DNA from: Candidatus Dormiibacterota bacterium
Lineage (GTDB): Bacteria > Chloroflexota > Dormibacteria > Aeolococcales > Aeolococcaceae
Length of the DNA stretch: 5,856 bases
NCBI GenBank assembly: GCA_003136295.1
Contig: PLDZ01000081.1
Span: 22,704 to 28,559, forward strand
Reading direction: 5' to 3'
A model generated the notes under the pieces. The model was not told where the DNA came from and searched no databases. It saw only the letters and a list, made by a program, of their open reading frames with translations. Both the position numbers and the translations under genes were made by a program. Shown piece after piece: positions 5,457 to 5,856 of the stretch; the stretch's first letter is position 1, and each line of letters starts with the position of its first letter.

Positions 5457-5856
5457 AGAGACGCAGGCTCTGCCCCGGGGCGGATCGTGCCGGCGTGGCG
5501 TCGGCGGCGTGGAGACGCTCTACCTGCGCGTGCGATTTCTCGACCTGCTCTGAAAGATCCCGAACCGTGATCTTCATCGCTTCGAGAGCGCGCAACTTGT
5601 ACGTGTCGATCTGATCGAGGGCTGCAAAGACGTTGTCCCAGGCACGTTGCAGCGAGCCCATGTCGAGGCCCGGGCTCGCGGCCTGGCTTTCCACAGTGGC
5701 CGTCTGCTCGCGGAGCACCGACGAGGTGCTCTCGATCATCGCGCTGGTCGTCTCATTGACTGCTTTGACCTGTTCGCTGACGAGCTTCTGATTGGTGAGC
5801 GCCTGAGCGACCATGACCGCGGTCCGGAGTGCGGCGACGGTCGTGGTGGTGGCCGT
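5452..5856 (-). CDS. telA: TelA-family (toxic anion resistance) protein, C-terminal fragment
   Basis: The last 134 codons of a minus-strand gene whose start lies beyond the right edge. The frame is open to the last base. It reads T-T-V-A-A-L-R-T-A-V-M-V-A-Q-A-L-T-N-Q-K, then a helical stretch with many Glu, Gln, Ser and Thr, then NVFAALDQIDTYKLRALEAM and a charged coiled-coil-like end. This is the C-terminal pattern of TelA/KlaA-type proteins (about 350-400 residues), which are largely alpha-helical and were named for tellurite resistance on plasmids; chromosomal members are linked to envelope stress, and their biochemistry is unsettled. The Met at 5814-5812 is internal to the conserved region, so it is not the start. 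The last 20 or so residues (Ala/Pro/Ser-rich) are not conserved in my recollection. The gene converges on the membrane protein with a 15-base gap. Confidence 0.85.
   Translation of the reverse strand, partial: TATTTTVAALRTAVMVAQALTNQKLVSEQVKAVNETTSAMIESTSSVLREQTATVESQAASPGLDMGSLQRAWDNVFAALDQIDTYKLRALEAMKITVRDLSEQVEKSHAQVERLHAADATPARSAPGQSLRLS

Noticed and set aside
1..5856. CRISPR arrays, tRNA/rRNA genes, insertion sequences, long repeats
   Set aside because: Looked for and not seen; the window is ordinary coding DNA with short gaps.

Overview
The window is high-GC bacterial chromosomal DNA with tightly packed genes, ATG and GTG starts, and at least one apparent leaderless start. Protein style suggests Chloroflexota (Limnocylindria-like) or possibly Actinomycetota: a phosphomannomutase opening with FGTDGWRAVVADDFT, a short single-domain ManC, a zf-trcl-type zinc-ribbon protein next to metK, and TelA. 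This placement is inference; there is no rRNA or other phylogenetic marker to settle it.

Layout: (1) 1-70, minus strand: the N-terminus of a small zinc-ribbon protein running off the left edge. (2) 71-290: a 220-bp divergent intergenic region with a weak promoter candidate, several small hairpins, and a hairpin that would enclose the metK Shine-Dalgarno. (3) 291-4534, plus strand: a compact gene run, metK (S-adenosylmethionine synthetase) - manC (mannose-1-phosphate guanylyltransferase) - phosphohexomutase (PMM/PGM family) - cupin of the type II phosphomannose-isomerase kind. (4) 4511-4583: a strong hairpin over the cupin stop, then three DnaA-box-like 9-mers within 33 bp. (5) 4576-5436, plus strand: an unrecognised polytopic membrane protein. 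(6) 5452-5856, minus strand: the C-terminal part of a TelA-family protein, convergent with the membrane protein and running off the right edge.

How they work together: the cupin (if a mannose-6-phosphate isomerase), the phosphohexomutase and ManC would make GDP-mannose from fructose-6-phosphate via mannose-6-P and mannose-1-P, for cell-surface or exopolysaccharide glycans. MetK supplies the methyl donor SAM and lies only 26 bp upstream of manC with no visible terminator, so co-transcription is likely. A leaderless promoter directly before the mutase gene would allow separate expression of the last two genes.

No clearly new system is visible. The points most worth checking are the metK leader and SD-sequestering hairpin, the leaderless promoter inside the operon, the DnaA-box-like cluster at an ill-defined gene start, the sharp fall in GC3 in the sampled part of manC together with its Pro/Ala-rich insert, and the split of the usual ManC-PMI fusion into separate genes.
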